From Lysobacter capsici (lineage in GTDB: Bacteria > Pseudomonadota > Gammaproteobacteria > Xanthomonadales > Xanthomonadaceae): a DNA stretch of 64,000 nucleotides. The first letter of the stretch is position 1, and each line of letters opens with the position of its first letter. Positions 46,907 to 55,009 of this stretch are shown in pieces. The notes under the pieces are model-generated. The model saw only the letters and a program-made list of their open reading frames with translations, was not told the origin of the DNA and made no database searches. The position numbers and the translations under genes were made by a program. Location of the stretch: positions 5,394,001 through 5,458,000 of the forward strand of contig NZ_CP076103.1 of the NCBI RefSeq assembly GCF_018732085.1, read 5' to 3'.

Positions 46907-47815
46907 ATGAGCGACGCGCGCGCGACGCGGCTCGGCCGCAGGCTGAGCGTGGCGCAATGGTTCGGGCTGGCGATCCTCGCGCTGGGCGCGATGGCGATGA
47001 TCGCCGACGCCTGGCGCTTCATCGACAGCGTGCCGGCGGTGCGCGCCGCCTTCGTCGGCGGCTCGGTCGCGGCGCTGGCCACCGCGCTGGGCGCGCTGCC
47101 GGTGTTGTTTTCGCAGCGCCTGTCCGATCGCATCCAGGACACCCTGTTCGGATTCGGCGCCGGCGTGATGCTCGCGGCCTGCGCGTTCTCGCTGATCATT
47201 CCGGGCCTCGCGGCGGCGCAGGCGACCGCCCAGTTCGGCGGCGGCGAACGCGGCGCCAGCCTGGTGATCGGCCTGGCCGTGCTGCTCGGCGGCGCGACGA
47301 TCATGCTGATCGATCGCGTCGTGCCGCACGAGCACTTCATCAAGGGACGCGAAGGACAGTCGCCGGGAAAACTGCGCCGCACCTGGCTGTTCGTGTTCGC
47401 CATCGCGCTGCACAACCTGCCCGAAGGCCTGGCGATCGGCGTGGGTTATGCCGGCAACGAGGGCGCGGTGCGGGCCAATGCATTGGCGATCGGCATCGCG
47501 ATCCAGGACGTGCCCGAAGGGCTGGTGGTGGCGGTCGCGTTGTTGGCCGCGGGCTACGGCCGGTTATGGTCGGTGTTCATCGGCGCGGCGAGCGGGTTGA
47601 TCGAACCGGTCGGCGCGGTGCTCGGCGCGGCCGTGACCAGCCATTCGCATGCGTTGCTGCCGTGGGGGCTGGGCTTCGCGGCGGGCGCGATGCTGTTCGT
47701 GATCAGCCACGAGATCATTCCCGAATCGCATCGCAAGGGCCATGAGAGTTTCGCCACGGCCGGGTTGATGATCGGGTTCGTGCTGATGATGGTGCTGGAT
47801 ACCGCGCTGGGATAG
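46907..47815 (+). CDS. ZIP-family metal transporter (GufA-like)
   Basis: 302 aa from the ATG at 46907 (GAGGGTG before it); an overlapping earlier ATG inside sodA is less likely. About eight helices. The ZIP metal-site motifs are HNLPEG (in FAIALHNLPEGLAIGVG) and QDVPEG (in GIAIQDVPEGLVVAVAL), with VPHEHFIKGREG in the loop. It would import Zn, Mn or Fe. Being only 19 bp after the SOD gene suggests metal supply for, or co-regulation with, SOD. Confidence 0.88.
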   Translation: MSDARATRLGRRLSVAQWFGLAILALGAMAMIADAWRFIDSVPAVRAAFVGGSVAALATALGALPVLFSQRLSDRIQDTLFGFGAGVMLAACAFSLIIPGLAAAQATAQFGGGERGASLVIGLAVLLGGATIMLIDRVVPHEHFIKGREGQSPGKLRRTWLFVFAIALHNLPEGLAIGVGYAGNEGAVRANALAIGIAIQDVPEGLVVAVALLAAGYGRLWSVFIGAASGLIEPVGAVLGAAVTSHSHALLPWGLGFAAGAMLFVISHEIIPESHRKGHESFATAGLMIGFVLMMVLDTALG

Positions 47816-47873
47816 CGCCGACCCAATCGGTCGGCGCTGCGCATTCGATGCTACACACAGGCGAAGGCGAGGT

Positions 47874-49997
47874 TCACGGCAGATTCGGATTCGGCGCGGG
47901 ATCGGTGCGGCGCCAACGCTCGGGCAGGCCGTAGTCCTTGCAGGTGCTGCAGGTCCACGCCTGTTCGCTCGCGGCCTGCAGGATCAGGCGCGGCGCCTCG
48001 GGATCGACGCAGGCCTTGTCGGACACGTCCGCGCCCGGCATCAGGATGTCGAAACCGTTGTCGCGCTCGCAGTAGTACTCCAGATAGTCGAGCTCCGGCC
48101 CCTTGCGGTCGCGGATCATGCCCAGGTCGAGAATCGCGGTCGAAGCGTCCACCAGGATCATCGGCGCCACCGGCCGCGACAGCGCGCCGCGCTGCGCCGC
48201 GGCCTGGACCTGCGCGGCGTCGGTGTAGTCCGCCGGCACGTAGCGGCCGGCGTAAGGCGCATGCACGCTGGATACCGGTGCCTGCTGTTCGCGGATCTGG
48301 CGCGAGATCATCTCGCGCAGGCGGGCCGCCTTCTGCGGGGACAGGCCGTCGACCTGGCGCCCGTTCTCATCGTTTTCGTCGCGGTACACGGTCACCCGTC
48401 CCCAACGATCCGGCGAGTCGATGTTGTAGTACTCGAACGGCACTACTACTTTTCCCTCCATGTCGATTACGCCGTGCTTGCCGCCGCGTTGAGCGTCGAC
48501 GACCACGAACTCCGGCCAAGGCGCCTTCAAGCCCATCGGCCAGTAGCTGTCTTGCGGGTCGAGGTATTGATACTCGTGCGCGAACACCGGCTTGCCGCTG
48601 CGCAGGTCGTACAAGGTATAGCGATCGCGGTCTTCGCCTTGGCCGGAATAATCGGTGTCCGAAAACATCACATACGGCGCGGGCAGGTCGCTGTTCGGCG
48701 CGGTGCCGCTATGCTTGGCCTGGATCCGCCAACGTCCGTCGCTGTCGATCACGCCCGTCTTGTCGCCGAGCTTGACGATGTACAGCGCCAGGCTCGGATA
48801 GTGCGCGATCACCTGCCTCTCGGCCATCGGCAGGATCACGCGTCCGTCGGCGTCGACCACGCCGGCGTGGGAGCGGATGCCCTCAACCCAGCGCAGGGTG
48901 GAGAATTGCGGCGGCGCCTTGTTGCCGTCCCGCTCCGCGAAGGCGATCGGCAAGGTTTCGATCCGGTCGTAGTCCGGCTTGACCAGCCAGCGACCGTCGC
49001 GGTCGGCAAGGCCCTCGCGTTCGTCGGCGCCATCGGACGTGGCCACGGTGACGACCAGGCGAGCGGCCTGGGTCTGGCGGATGGAGCGGGCCTGCAACTC
49101 GGCGACACGGCGACCCGTCTTGTCCAGCAGCAGGACCGTGCGGTTCGCGTAGCGCGGCGCGGATTCGTCGCCGCCCTTCGCTTTGCCATATGGAATCGCA
49201 ACCCAGCGCTGCGCCTCGGGCAGATAGTCGATCTGGGCGAACTCGCCGGGAAGGGCGGGCTTCGAGGTTTCGTCCAGCACGCGGCAGCGCGGCTCGTCGA
49301 CGACGTCTTCGCCGACCGGGCGAATGCACTCGCGAATCCACGGCGAGCCCTCCAGCGCCTGGTAGTCGACGCCATCGCGGAATTGCGTCAGCGCCTTGCC
49401 GCTGCGATCGAACAACGCCGACTGGCCGCGTCGGGTTACCGCCAGCAAGGACGCAACCGCCTTGACCGAATCGTTGAGCGGCTCCAGCACGATCCGTCCC
49501 TGCGCATTCATCGCACCGGTGCGGCGCGCGCGCTGGAACGAGAACAGGCCGGTTCCCTCCAGGGCGTCGAGTTCGGCATACGCCGGCTCGGCCACCACAC
49601 GGCCGTCCTCACGCACCAGACCGCCCTTGCCGCTCAGCAGCGGCGAGCCTTCGGTGCCGATCAGCATCACGTCCAGCGAGGGCTCGGGCGGCTCGACGTA
49701 CTCGAACGGACCGGCGATGCGCTTGCCGCGCGCGTCGAGCAATTCGCCGCCAAGGCCGGCGCGGCTCAACCATCCGCCGCCGGGAAGACGGATCAGCTCG
49801 ACGGTATCGACCGGCACCACCACGCGGCCTTGCGCATCGCGCAGGCCCTGGCCGGCCCAGCGGGTGAGCTCGTTGTTCAAGGTGAACACTTCGAGCGCGC
49901 CCTCGGCGGACTTGGTCGCCTCGGCGGCCGACAGCGGCGCGCACAACGATCCGGCGCAGACCAGCGCCAGCAGGGATTTGAACAGCGAGCCGCGCAT
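47874..49997 (-). CDS. Secreted WG-repeat protein
   Basis: 707 aa with a signal peptide (about 1-24, ending SAA). At least seven WG-type repeats of about 45-60 residues are visible, each with the pattern DxxGRxVVxP (for example LVREDGRVVAEPAYAELDAL, VIDMEGKVVVPFEYYNI). Such repeats form beta-propeller-like or rod scaffolds, often for binding. The C-terminus has a Cys-containing region (CEYYC, VSDKAC, WTCSTCKDYG). Its ATG overlaps the stop of the upstream gene by 1 bp, so the two are coupled. No binding partner is known. Confidence 0.82.
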   Translation of the reverse strand: MRGSLFKSLLALVCAGSLCAPLSAAEATKSAEGALEVFTLNNELTRWAGQGLRDAQGRVVVPVDTVELIRLPGGGWLSRAGLGGELLDARGKRIAGPFEYVEPPEPSLDVMLIGTEGSPLLSGKGGLVREDGRVVAEPAYAELDALEGTGLFSFQRARRTGAMNAQGRIVLEPLNDSVKAVASLLAVTRRGQSALFDRSGKALTQFRDGVDYQALEGSPWIRECIRPVGEDVVDEPRCRVLDETSKPALPGEFAQIDYLPEAQRWVAIPYGKAKGGDESAPRYANRTVLLLDKTGRRVAELQARSIRQTQAARLVVTVATSDGADEREGLADRDGRWLVKPDYDRIETLPIAFAERDGNKAPPQFSTLRWVEGIRSHAGVVDADGRVILPMAERQVIAHYPSLALYIVKLGDKTGVIDSDGRWRIQAKHSGTAPNSDLPAPYVMFSDTDYSGQGEDRDRYTLYDLRSGKPVFAHEYQYLDPQDSYWPMGLKAPWPEFVVVDAQRGGKHGVIDMEGKVVVPFEYYNIDSPDRWGRVTVYRDENDENGRQVDGLSPQKAARLREMISRQIREQQAPVSSVHAPYAGRYVPADYTDAAQVQAAAQRGALSRPVAPMILVDASTAILDLGMIRDRKGPELDYLEYYCERDNGFDILMPGADVSDKACVDPEAPRLILQAASEQAWTCSTCKDYGLPERWRRTDPAPNPNLP

Positions 49998-51205
49998 CAG
50001 CGCTCTCCGATCGGACAGGAAGGAACGAAACTGGCGCGGTAGTCGAGCCAGATCGCGCGCGCGGACAGCAGCAGCGGCGCGCCGGGCTCGCTCGACAGGC
50101 GCGCGGGATCGATTTCGAACGCGGCCGTTTGCGCCATCGCGCCGCAACGCTGCGCGGCGAGTTTGCACAGGCTCGCCGACGCCGAAGGCGATCGCGGGCC
50201 GAGCCATTCGTCCCAACCGCCTTGCCCGTACGACGATTGCTGCGCCAGTCGGGTCAGCGTGGCCAGCACCGGCGCGGATCGACGCAGCAGTTCGGCGCCA
50301 CCTGCGGCGGCGCGGAAGCGCTGCTCGATCGGCACGGTGAGGCCGTTGCGGCAATCGATCGCCAGCACCTGCTCGACCTGCGCGTCCTCGGGGACGTCCT
50401 GCGGCCAGCGTTCCACTTCGGTCCGCGAGGCGCGCGACGTCGCCTCGATGACGCCGTCGCCGCGATGGCGCAGCGAGTCCAGGTCGAACGCGGACAGCGA
50501 ATCTTCCGCCGGCGCCGAGCGCGACCGACGCTCGCTCCGACGCGATGCCGTCGCCGCCGTCTTCGGTATCGGCAGCGGCGGCGCGTAGCACGCGACGGCC
50601 TGGTCGTATTGCGCGCGCAAGCGTTCGAACAGCGTCCGGGCGTCGGCGGGCGGCGCATCGCCGATGGCCGCATAGTCGTAGGCCACCGCGGGCTCCGGGC
50701 CCGGCTCGGGTGCTTGCGCCGAATCGTCCCGTCCACGCGGCGCCATCGCCAATGCGCAGGCCCGCCAGATTTCGCTGGTGTCCGGCCAGCGATGACTTGC
50801 CACTTCGTCCTGGCGCAAGGCGATCTGTTGCAGCTGATCCTCATAAGTCTGATCGCGCCGCGCGACCGGCCGGTGGTCCGGGTCGAGCAGCAGCAACGCG
50901 GTATCCACGTACAGACCGCTGCGGCAGTCGATCAGTCGCTCCAGGTACTCGTAACGGCCGCGCGCGTTCTGCTCGGCGGTCCAGCCCTGTGAGGAGGTGC
51001 GCGGATAGCGCGACGCCGATTCCAGCAGGCCGTCGGCCCGAAGCTTCAATCGATCACGATCGACCGCATGGATGCCGTCGCCCATGAAGCGCCCCCAACG
51101 CTCGGACGTCGCATCGGCCTGCGATGCGTGCGCCACGCCCGCGTTCGCCAGCCCCAGAATCAGTGCGAACCATGCACCGTGCCCACGTCCATGTAACCAC
51201 GCCAT
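49997..51205 (-). CDS. Secreted protein with internal duplication, WG-operon partner
   Basis: 402 aa with a signal peptide (about 1-27, ending AHA). Two related halves are visible: residues 45-115 (DRDRLKLRADGLLESASRYP, LIDCRSGLYV) and residues 240-305 (DLDSLRHRGDGVIEATSRAS, AIDCRNGLTV), each with one Cys. Further cysteines suggest disulfides. The family is unknown; the half-repeat looks like a small surface/stress domain. It is directly upstream of the WG-repeat gene with a TGATG-type overlap. Confidence 0.75.
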   Translation of the reverse strand: MAWLHGRGHGAWFALILGLANAGVAHASQADATSERWGRFMGDGIHAVDRDRLKLRADGLLESASRYPRTSSQGWTAEQNARGRYEYLERLIDCRSGLYVDTALLLLDPDHRPVARRDQTYEDQLQQIALRQDEVASHRWPDTSEIWRACALAMAPRGRDDSAQAPEPGPEPAVAYDYAAIGDAPPADARTLFERLRAQYDQAVACYAPPLPIPKTAATASRRSERRSRSAPAEDSLSAFDLDSLRHRGDGVIEATSRASRTEVERWPQDVPEDAQVEQVLAIDCRNGLTVPIEQRFRAAAGGAELLRRSAPVLATLTRLAQQSSYGQGGWDEWLGPRSPSASASLCKLAAQRCGAMAQTAAFEIDPARLSSEPGAPLLLSARAIWLDYRASFVPSCPIGER

Positions 51206-51519
51206 ATGGCTTCACCACCGATGCGGATCAAGAAGGTCGGAGTTCGCGATGGCGCCGACGATGACTCCCGCAACCATTCTCCCATACCGCGGCGCGACCC
51301 AGTCGCGGACCGCGGGCTCGCGCTCGACCGTCTGTCTCTTCCCGATATTGAAGCGTCGTACGTACGCAGTGCGGTCAAGCTCGACGCGCCGAGGCGGCGC
51401 GATACATCGCGGCTCGGTCTGCCGTGCCCGCGCGGCCTCCAGGCCGCCGTTGCAGCGGCCTGGAGCTTGCCGATCATCGAAACCGCAAAGCCGCCGGCTA
51501 CATCGCGTGACCGATGCGC
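51206..51519. other. 314-bp gap without a convincing gene
   Basis: This lies upstream of the WG operon and downstream of the alginate lyase gene, all on the minus strand, so it should contain the WG-operon promoter. Near 51426-51469, GCGGCCTCCAGGCCGC is a short strong palindrome that may end the alginate lyase transcript. Nothing else is seen. Confidence 0.45.
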
Positions 51520-52755
51520 TCAGTAGTCGTCGCGGCCATGAGTGGCGGTGGAATAGCCCAGGAACTCCGCCGCGCTTGCGTCCGGACGGCCGCGCTTGGT
51601 CGCGTTCTGGAAGTTGGGGATCGCCACGCCGCGATTGCGATAGCCGTTGACGGCGATATCGCTGTAGCCGGAATACAAGCCGTTGGATCGGCAATCGCGC
51701 ACGCCTTCGCCGTACAGGATCGACTTGGCCATGTACTCCAGCCCGCGCGCGAAGCGCGGCTGCGACTCGCTGCCGATCGTCAGCGTCCACAGGCCGGTGT
51801 CGCCCTGGATCGTCGCGATTTCGGCGGCTTGCGCGATGCCGGCGAGCGAGTATTGCGGGTGATGGCAATCGCGCGCCTGCAGTTCCTGCACTTCGCCGCT
51901 GCTGTAGACGATCAGCGGAATCATCTGCTTCATCCGGTTAAAACCGGCGTTGTAGCGATTGGCGTCGTCCTGGTACACGCCCGCGGCCATCATCGCCAGC
52001 GCGCCGGACACGCCCCAGTTGTTGGTCCGGCTCGACGCCTGGTTGGCCTGCGCATAGAGCTTGTTGAGGTAGCCGTTGAAGCGATCCTGCTGGGCCGGCG
52101 TCCAGCCCGCCTCGCCGCCGTTGTGGTGACGGATGATCTCCGCCGCGCTCGCCCACACCGGCAAGCCCCAGGCCGCTTCCAGCCACGCCTGCGGCGCATC
52201 GGTGCCCGGCGCCAGGGTGAATCCGGTGAACTTCGACGACCACGCATCGAGGATCTGGATCGCCTTGTCGCGGTTGCGGGTGTCGCCGCTGACGGTCCAG
52301 CGCAGCGCGTTCAAGTACGCGGCCATGCTGTCGTTCTTCCAGCGGCTTTCCTGCGGACCGCCGGCGGCGCGCACCACTTCCACCGTCGCCAGCGCCGAAT
52401 GCGCATAAGTGTGCGAGCCGCGATTGTCCTGCAGCAGCCGGTTGTAACCGGTCTTGATGGCGCTGTTCGCGCTGGACTGCACGGCCGCGCGGATAGTGTT
52501 GAGGCGGGCCTGGGTGACCAGCAGGCCGGGATGCTTGAACGGCGGGACTGCCTTGACGGATGCGTCGCCCGCGAGGTCGGCGCTGGCGAAGCCGATCGCG
52601 GCGCGATCGTGCGGGACTGCATCGTCCGCCGAAGCAATCGCAGTCGCGCCGTCGTGATCGGCTGCGTAACTCGCACCGGCCCAGCAGGTCAGCAGGGTCA
52701 GGGCCGTCGCGGTGAAACGCAGTTTCGCAGTGGGGAGCTTGCTGATGCGTGACAT
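51520..52755 (-). CDS. Secreted alginate lyase family protein
   Basis: 411 aa from the ATG at 52755 (GAGG 6 nt upstream; a second ATG at 52761 is also possible). A signal peptide (about 1-32, ending SYA) precedes an Ala/Asp-rich region (to about 70). The toroid domain that follows has HPGLLVTQARLNTIRAAVQS and RTNNWGVSGALAMMA with the conserved NNWG of the alginate_lyase (PF05426, PL5-like) family, then DCHHPQYSLAGIAQAAEIA. It would cleave alginate or a similar uronic-acid polymer outside the inner membrane. Single gene. Confidence 0.88.
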   Translation of the reverse strand: MSRISKLPTAKLRFTATALTLLTCWAGASYAADHDGATAIASADDAVPHDRAAIGFASADLAGDASVKAVPPFKHPGLLVTQARLNTIRAAVQSSANSAIKTGYNRLLQDNRGSHTYAHSALATVEVVRAAGGPQESRWKNDSMAAYLNALRWTVSGDTRNRDKAIQILDAWSSKFTGFTLAPGTDAPQAWLEAAWGLPVWASAAEIIRHHNGGEAGWTPAQQDRFNGYLNKLYAQANQASSRTNNWGVSGALAMMAAGVYQDDANRYNAGFNRMKQMIPLIVYSSGEVQELQARDCHHPQYSLAGIAQAAEIATIQGDTGLWTLTIGSESQPRFARGLEYMAKSILYGEGVRDCRSNGLYSGYSDIAVNGYRNRGVAIPNFQNATKRGRPDASAAEFLGYSTATHGRDDY

Positions 52756-53461
52756 AAGCATCCTCGTTCGAGTCGTCGTAGGTTGGGGGGAGGCAGCGTC
52801 GATCACTAACCCGCGCTCGTAGCGAGTCCGTGCAAGGAACCGGTCGGTCGTTCGGTGCCGCGACGGCGGCCGTCGTCGTCGCGCTCTGCGACGCCGGGCC
52901 ATGGCGCCGCGCGCGAGACGACAAGGGCTTTGTGTCGGGCGCGGAAGTCATGTTGCATGACTGCCAAAGCGAAAGTTGCGACTCGCTATGGATAAGCGGC
53001 GTTGCCGAAAGCGCGAAAACGCAGGTCGGTTTCGCAGTTCCGCACTCTGCTCGCGGCCTGGATGCGCGGCTTGTTCGCGCGAGTCGATTGGCGCGCAGCT
53101 GGCGCGGAACACCGGTGACGATCCACCGCCACGCTCGCGATCGGTCGTTCACGCCAATATCGGCGAGCCGTCGCGTCCGATACGTGAGCGCGCGCAAGAA
53201 AACACGCGATGGCTGAAGCGCTAATCGGCCCGCGGTGGGCGCTCGACGTGGGTTGCGATGCTTTGTTCACCGGCGGCCGAACACGGCAGCTCCCCGGCTT
53301 CGGCCGGCCTTGCAAAACCAGTCGCCACAAGGCGACCGGTCCGGCTCCAGCGAGCCGCGAGCGAAAGCCCGGAAATCCCGGGCTTCGTTATTTCGGGAGA
53401 TCGGTCACTCAGCCTTAGCCGATGCGAAGCAAGGCGGATCGCATCGGTGACGGCGGCTTCG
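52756..53461. other. 706-bp gap without a convincing gene
   Basis: This lies between the end of the DUF4019 gene (stop 53462) and the start of the alginate lyase gene (52755); both genes are on the minus strand. It should hold the alginate lyase promoter. A hairpin is listed separately at 53366-53384. Open frames on both strands have no domain or ribosome site. Confidence 0.5.
53366..53384 (-). terminator. Hairpin after the DUF4019 gene
   Basis: AGCCCGG pairs with CCGGGCT around a 5-nt loop, with TTTCG following on the minus strand. It lies 78 bp after the DUF4019 stop and would close the adhesin operon. Confidence 0.5.
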
Positions 53462-53938
53462 TCACTGGACGACGTAACCTGAAAACCGCCACAGGCCGTC
53501 TTCGTCCCGACGCAGGGAGACCAGTTCTTTCGCCTGCCGTCGGCCCTGGAACTGACTGGCGAATTCGATGCTGGCGTACAGGCCGGCCGGAAGCGGGCCG
53601 CCCTCGGCCACCACTTCGCGCCGCACCGCGATCCAGTTGCGCGCGTCGGCGGTCCCCAGCGGCTTGCGGGTCTTGCCGACATGGCCGACGAAGTCGGCGC
53701 GCTTGGCCGAACGCTTGGTCACGTTCGACGAGTTGTCCCAGAGCACGCCGGCCTGGTCGCGATCGATCGCCTGCAATATCTGCAGCGCGCTATTTGCCAG
53801 CGTATTGGGATCGATATCGCGCACAGCAGCCTGTTGCGGCGTGGCGGCCGGCCGCGGAGCCTGAGCTTGTCCCTGGGCGATCGCCGCGCCGGACAGGAGG
53901 CACAGCGCCATGGCCACCGTCGTCGTGATGCGTTTCAT
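53462..53938 (-). CDS. Secreted DUF4019 protein
   Basis: 158 aa with a signal peptide (about 1-21, ending AIA). After a Gln/Pro/Ala linker comes the DUF4019 domain, with ALQILQAIDRDQAGVLWDNS, RNWIAVRREVVAEGG and GLYASIEFASQFQGRRQAKE, ending LWRFSGYVV. The family is periplasmic and of unknown function. It lies 79 bp downstream of the BamE-OmpA lipoprotein gene and is likely part of the adhesin operon, perhaps as an extra assembly factor. Confidence 0.8.
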   Translation of the reverse strand: MKRITTTVAMALCLLSGAAIAQGQAQAPRPAATPQQAAVRDIDPNTLANSALQILQAIDRDQAGVLWDNSSNVTKRSAKRADFVGHVGKTRKPLGTADARNWIAVRREVVAEGGPLPAGLYASIEFASQFQGRRQAKELVSLRRDEDGLWRFSGYVVQ

Positions 53939-54017
53939 GGCCGTACCTCGGTCGTTGGGTGATGGATGGAAGCGATGAGCAAACCTGCGTCGCGGCGATG
54001 CCCGATCCCGTGGCGAT

Positions 54018-54857
54018 TCACTGCTCCACCTCGGCCACGATCTCGACCCGGCGATTGGGCTGCAGGCAGGCGATCAATGCGGTTCGTTCCGCCGAAGCGT
54101 CGCAGCTGCCGATCACCGGCTCCGACTCGCCCCGCCCTTCGGCCGAGATCAATCGCGCCGGCACGCCTTCGTCGATCAACAACGCACGCACCGTCTGCGC
54201 GCGTCTTTGCGACAGCGCCTGGTTGGCCTGCTCGCTGCCGATCGTGTCGGTATGCCCGGTCACCCGCACCTTGCGCAGGTCTTTGGCATCGCGCAGTTCC
54301 GCCGCGATGCGCGCGATTTCGGCGCGACCGCTCGATTGCAGATCGCCGCGATCGGCCCGGCCGAACGCAAACAGCGCGTCCGCGGACAGCGAGTAACGGC
54401 GCGGCGCGACGGCGCTCGGCGCCGACGGCGGCGGTGCCGGCGCGACCGGTTCGCGCAGCAGGTCGGCGCAATCCTGCGGCTGCCAGTAGAAACTGCGCGC
54501 GAGATAATGCTGGTCGAAGATCACCTTGTACTGGCAGGTGGTCACCTCGCCATCGCGGCGAAAGTGAAAGAGGTAGTCCCACTCCCGCACGCCGGCATAG
54601 CCTTCGCGGAAGTGCGGGCGCCCCAGCAGGTGATAGAGCTGATCCTTGGTCACGCCGGCGGCCACTTGACGCAGGCTGTTCGGGTTGGGGAATGTCCCCT
54701 CTTTCAGGATCGCTCGCTCCTTCGCCGGAAACACCACTTCGGCCGGCACTCCATCGGGGGAAATGTCGCGACTCAGGTGCCGGGTGCCACAAGCGGACAA
54801 CAGTCCTATCGCGATACTGCACACGATCGCTGCGCCAGCGAACCGGTTGGCTTGCAT
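54018..54857 (-). CDS. tpgA: BamE/OmpA-type lipoprotein, TpgA-like adhesin partner
   Basis: 279 aa. The signal ends in a lipobox with C23 (GLLSACGTRH). The N-terminal domain (about 55-130) is SmpA/OmlA (BamE)-like: GTFPNPNSLRQVAAGVTKDQ, then YHLLGRPHFREGYAGVREWD. A Pro/Ala linker leads to an OmpA peptidoglycan-binding domain (about 160-279) with VRVTGHTDTIGSEQANQALS. This two-domain design is that of TpgA, which anchors AtaA-type trimeric autotransporters to peptidoglycan and aids their surface display. It lies 152 bp after the adhesin gene, past a hairpin. The symbol is by architecture and context. Confidence 0.85.
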   Translation of the reverse strand: MQANRFAGAAIVCSIAIGLLSACGTRHLSRDISPDGVPAEVVFPAKERAILKEGTFPNPNSLRQVAAGVTKDQLYHLLGRPHFREGYAGVREWDYLFHFRRDGEVTTCQYKVIFDQHYLARSFYWQPQDCADLLREPVAPAPPPSAPSAVAPRRYSLSADALFAFGRADRGDLQSSGRAEIARIAAELRDAKDLRKVRVTGHTDTIGSEQANQALSQRRAQTVRALLIDEGVPARLISAEGRGESEPVIGSCDASAERTALIACLQPNRRVEIVAEVEQ

Positions 54858-54976
54858 TGGAGATTCCTCGCTTTGACTGATGGCCGCCGGTCGGTGCGCG
54901 CGTAGCCGCGCCGCCGGGCAGTGTTCTGATTCGTTTGGATCGTTCGACCAAAGCGGCATCGAACGCTTTCGCGGAT

Positions 54977-55002
54977 CGCGCCCCGCCCGAGGACGGGGCG
55001 CG
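54977..55002 (-). terminator. Hairpin between adhesin and TpgA-like gene
   Basis: CGCGCCCCG pairs with CGGGGCGCG around an 8-nt loop, starting 7 bp after the adhesin stop codon. There is no T-tract. It may reduce read-through so that the lipoprotein is made at its own level, or protect the long adhesin mRNA. Confidence 0.55.
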
Positions 55003-55009
55003 CATGGCG

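Noticed and set aside
52830..53216. A 128-residue plus-strand frame
   Set aside because: It overlaps the alginate lyase promoter region, lacks a ribosome site, and its C-terminal half is Arg-rich noise.
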